A DNA stretch of 15,073 nt from Hyphomicrobiales bacterium (lineage in GTDB: Bacteria; Pseudomonadota; Alphaproteobacteria; Rhizobiales; TMED25): positions 1 to 15,073 of the forward strand of contig JADHLM010000019.1 in NCBI GenBank assembly GCA_016780665.1. Reading direction: 5' to 3'. Positions 14,748 through 15,073 of the stretch are shown in pieces. The translations under genes were made by a program, and so were the position numbers. The notes under the pieces are model-generated. The model was not told the origin of the DNA, did not search any database, and saw nothing but the letters and a program-made list of their open reading frames with translations. Every line of letters starts with the position of its first letter. Position 1 is the stretch's first letter.

Positions 14748-15073
14748 TTATGATAGTGTTTCTTCAGCTATAGCTCTGAATTCATCATCGTTCATAAGTC
14801 TCTTATGCTTTAGACCCCAATCTTTGATAGCTAAAAGAATATCCATTGCTTGCTTATCATCTGCTTTTATTTGGAATCTATTTAATCTGTCTTTAATAGA
14901 GTCAATACCAGAGCCTTTACCAATAACTATCTCAGGTTCAGCTTGCCCAACCATGCTTGGTCTAAATGGGAATAGTTCTGTTTGATTTTCATATCCGCAA
15001 TTAATTAACCAGTTTGCAATGATACCAGACTCAACATTGAATAGATCATCACCAACTATCGGTCTGTTGGATG
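14748..15073 (-). CDS. Isopropylmalate/homocitrate synthase-type (HMGL-like) enzyme, C-terminal part
   Basis: The frame is open through the right edge of the window, so this is the last 107 residues of a longer protein. Upstream of the first internal ATG at 14954 the in-frame sequence reads NRPIVGDDLFNVESGIIANW, the family motif just after the TIM barrel. Then follow GKGSGIDSIKDRL (the counterpart of LGKxSGRxA in isopropylmalate synthases) and an ending with MNDDEFRAIAEE, like the family's final helix. Such enzymes condense or cleave acyl-CoA with a 2-oxoacid, or are HMG-CoA lyase relatives. No regulatory leucine domain follows, so leucine-controlled isopropylmalate synthase is less likely than a catabolic or citramalate/homocitrate-type enzyme. 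It is the most upstream gene of the leftward operon that is visible, ten bases before the M24 gene. Confidence 0.85.
   Translation of the reverse strand, partial: SNRPIVGDDLFNVESGIIANWLINCGYENQTELFPFRPSMVGQAEPEIVIGKGSGIDSIKDRLNRFQIKADDKQAMDILLAIKDWGLKHKRLMNDDEFRAIAEETLS

Noticed and set aside
14748..14954. A complete 68-residue small gene starting at the ATG at 14954
   Set aside because: The frame stays open to the right edge and the upstream codons encode a recognisable synthase motif, so the ATG is internal to a longer gene.
1..15073. CRISPR array, tRNA, rRNA, insertion sequence, integrase or phage genes
   Set aside because: No spaced direct repeats, cloverleaf sequences, transposase or recombinase motifs were found when reading both strands by eye.

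Overview
The window is AT-rich and tightly packed. It holds 15 protein genes (two cut by the window edges) and no tRNA, rRNA, insertion sequence, phage gene or CRISPR array that I can see. Polar amino acid ABC and TRAP-type transport proteins, many small oxidoreductases, start/stop overlaps and convergent genes with one base between stop codons suggest a streamlined, low-GC, probably marine proteobacterium. An alphaproteobacterium is my best guess, but no marker gene here proves it.

Layout from left to right. (1) Bases 1-160, minus: start of a polar amino acid ABC transporter ATPase. (2) Bases 252-4933, minus: a three-gene operon for a 2-oxoacid oxidoreductase. It encodes a GltD-like FAD/NAD(P) flavoprotein fused to a two-cluster ferredoxin (korC-like), a fused gamma-alpha subunit (korA) and a TPP-binding beta subunit (korB). 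(3) Bases 4934-5161: a divergent promoter region with a candidate sigma70 promoter and an inverted repeat. (4) Bases 5162-7326, plus: two tandem Gfo/Idh/MocA dehydrogenases. (5) Bases 7328-9868, minus: DUF1330 protein, cupin, 3-hydroxyisobutyrate dehydrogenase-type enzyme, and a TRAP solute-binding protein without a signal peptide. (6) Bases 9980-11506, plus: an LDH2/MDH2 dehydrogenase and a small flavin reductase. (7) Bases 11508-15073, minus: the end of an isopropylmalate/homocitrate synthase-type enzyme, an M24 creatinase/Xaa-Pro peptidase-type hydrolase, and two D-2-hydroxyacid dehydrogenases.

Regions 4-7 look like a catabolic island for one or more hydroxy- or oxo-acid or polyol-like substrates. 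There are six NAD(P)-dependent dehydrogenases from four unrelated families, one probable amide/peptide hydrolase, one acyl-transferring aldolase-type enzyme, a cupin and a DUF1330 protein. Several genes lack their usual partners in the window: the TRAP binding protein has no permease, the flavin reductase has no monooxygenase, and there is no transcription regulator. The substrate cannot be named from sequence alone. The most notable items are the Kor trio, which would couple 2-oxoacid oxidation to NAD(P) rather than to free ferredoxin, and the apparently cytoplasmic TRAP-type binding protein.
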